Shown here piece after piece: positions 63,632 through 64,000 of a DNA stretch of 64,000 nt. The first letter of the stretch is position 1; every line of letters begins with the position of its first letter. The notes beneath the pieces are model-generated. The model was not told where the DNA came from, ran no database searches, and saw only the letters and a program-made list of their open reading frames with translations. Origin of the DNA: CAVUAT01 sp963739545 (GTDB lineage Bacteria > Actinomycetota > Thermoleophilia > Solirubrobacterales > 70-9); NCBI GenBank assembly GCA_963739545.1, contig CAVUAT010000011.1, positions 372,001 through 436,000 of the forward strand, in the 5' to 3' direction. The position numbers and the translations under genes were made by a program.

Positions 63632-64000
63632 CTACGCGGCCGCCTCGAAGCGCCTCACCGCGTCGTAGGCGATCTCGAGCGGGAAGCCTCGGCGCGCGAG
63701 CAGCGAGAGCGCCTTGCCGCGCCCCGCCTCGTCGCCGACATCCGCGCCACTGTCGCCCAGCAGGGCGACGGCTCGGTCGAGCACCTCGGCGGTGGGCTCG
63801 CGGGCGAGCGCTGCGTCAATCAGCGACTCCCCGACCCCGCGCGCCCGCAGGGCCTCGCCGATCCGGTCCGGCCCCCACCCGCGCAGCTCGCGCTTGTCCT
63901 CGGCGAAGCGCACGGCGAAACGCTCGTCGTCGATGCCGCCCGACTCCGCCAGGCGCGCCAGCACGTCGGCCAGCTCCACCTCGCCGACGCCGCGTTCGCG
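63632..64000 (-). CDS. recX: Regulatory protein RecX, 3' part (cut by right edge)
   Basis: RecX modulates RecA filaments. The visible 122 codons hold the C-terminal tandem three-helix repeats: GIDDERFAVRFAEDKRELRG, GPDRIGEALRARGVGESLID and ALSLLARRGFPLEIAYDAVR. The 5' end lies beyond the window, and recA would be expected just outside to the right. The position next to miaB matches common actinobacterial order. Confidence 0.85.
   Translation of the reverse strand, partial: RERGVGEVELADVLARLAESGGIDDERFAVRFAEDKRELRGWGPDRIGEALRARGVGESLIDAALAREPTAEVLDRAVALLGDSGADVGDEAGRGKALSLLARRGFPLEIAYDAVRRFEAAA

Overview
The window is chromosomal DNA of a high-GC actinomycete, most likely class Thermoleophilia (Solirubrobacterales-like). 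The grounds are very high GC, the housekeeping order rpsB-tsf-pyrH-frr-uppS-cdsA-dxr-rseP-ispG-proS at the left and recX-miaB-miaA-dapF-dapL-hflX at the right, abundant GTG/TTG starts, secreted proteins with the hydrophobic N-terminal signature SPAxxVxxxALxxALGGxAYA, and a short single-motif RsiG-like protein. I saw no rRNA, tRNA, CRISPR array, prophage or insertion sequence. The assignment is inference; no marker gene was compared.

Layout. 1-7438: translation and isoprenoid/lipid housekeeping operon (rpsB end, tsf, pyrH, frr, uppS, cdsA, a secreted protein, dxr, rseP). 7505-12795: acyl-CoA ligase, two secreted proteins, ispG, a VOC protein. 12807-19105: proS (opposite strand), a PgsA-like synthase, then rsiG-like, GarA-like FHA, MerR, SRPBCC, AGPS-like oxidase and a VOC protein. 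19159-24468: an acyltransferase (MBOAT) plus SGNH pair for O-acylation, secreted proteins, a membrane protein with a cytoplasmic HTH, a thioesterase. 24629-32443: nadE, HExxH protein, RTX protein, K+ channel, anti-sigma-type ATPase, ChbG/YdjC deacetylase, WS/DGAT, and an RlpA-like gene behind a CRP-type site and a ydaO/yuaA (c-di-AMP) riboswitch. 32487-41540: dinB, hydrolases, a frameshifted flavin monooxygenase and a frameshifted ccdA, a lipoprotein/C2H2/DUF4234 operon, and a YCII-ECF42 sigma pair with a matching ECF42 promoter. 41639-49464: DUF389, small enzymes, a frameshifted SpoIIE phosphatase, DUF72, DUF3052, bcp, cyclophilin lipoprotein. 49488-54569: methyltransferase, diacylglycerol-kinase-like, murT, methyltransferase, gatD, lemA. 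54600-64000: dut, hflX, a GH114-like pseudogene, DMT transporter, dapL, dapF, miaA, miaB, two small genes, cupredoxin, partial recX.

How the genes fit together. Many genes supply the cell envelope: uppS/cdsA/dxr/ispG (isoprenoid and lipid carriers), murT/gatD (lipid II amidation), dapL/dapF (diaminopimelate), RlpA-like protein, MBOAT/SGNH (O-acylation), WS/DGAT and acyl-CoA ligase (storage lipid). Several second-messenger signals meet here by sequence: c-di-GMP (RsiG-like), c-di-AMP (riboswitch) and cAMP (perfect TGTGA-N6-TCACA site). A recurring TANNNT hexamer 6-8 nt before the start codon points to widespread leaderless transcription.

Quality note: four otherwise normal genes carry single-base frameshifts (hflX, ccdA, a flavin monooxygenase, a SpoIIE phosphatase), several of them compensated, which looks more like assembly or sequencing error than decay.
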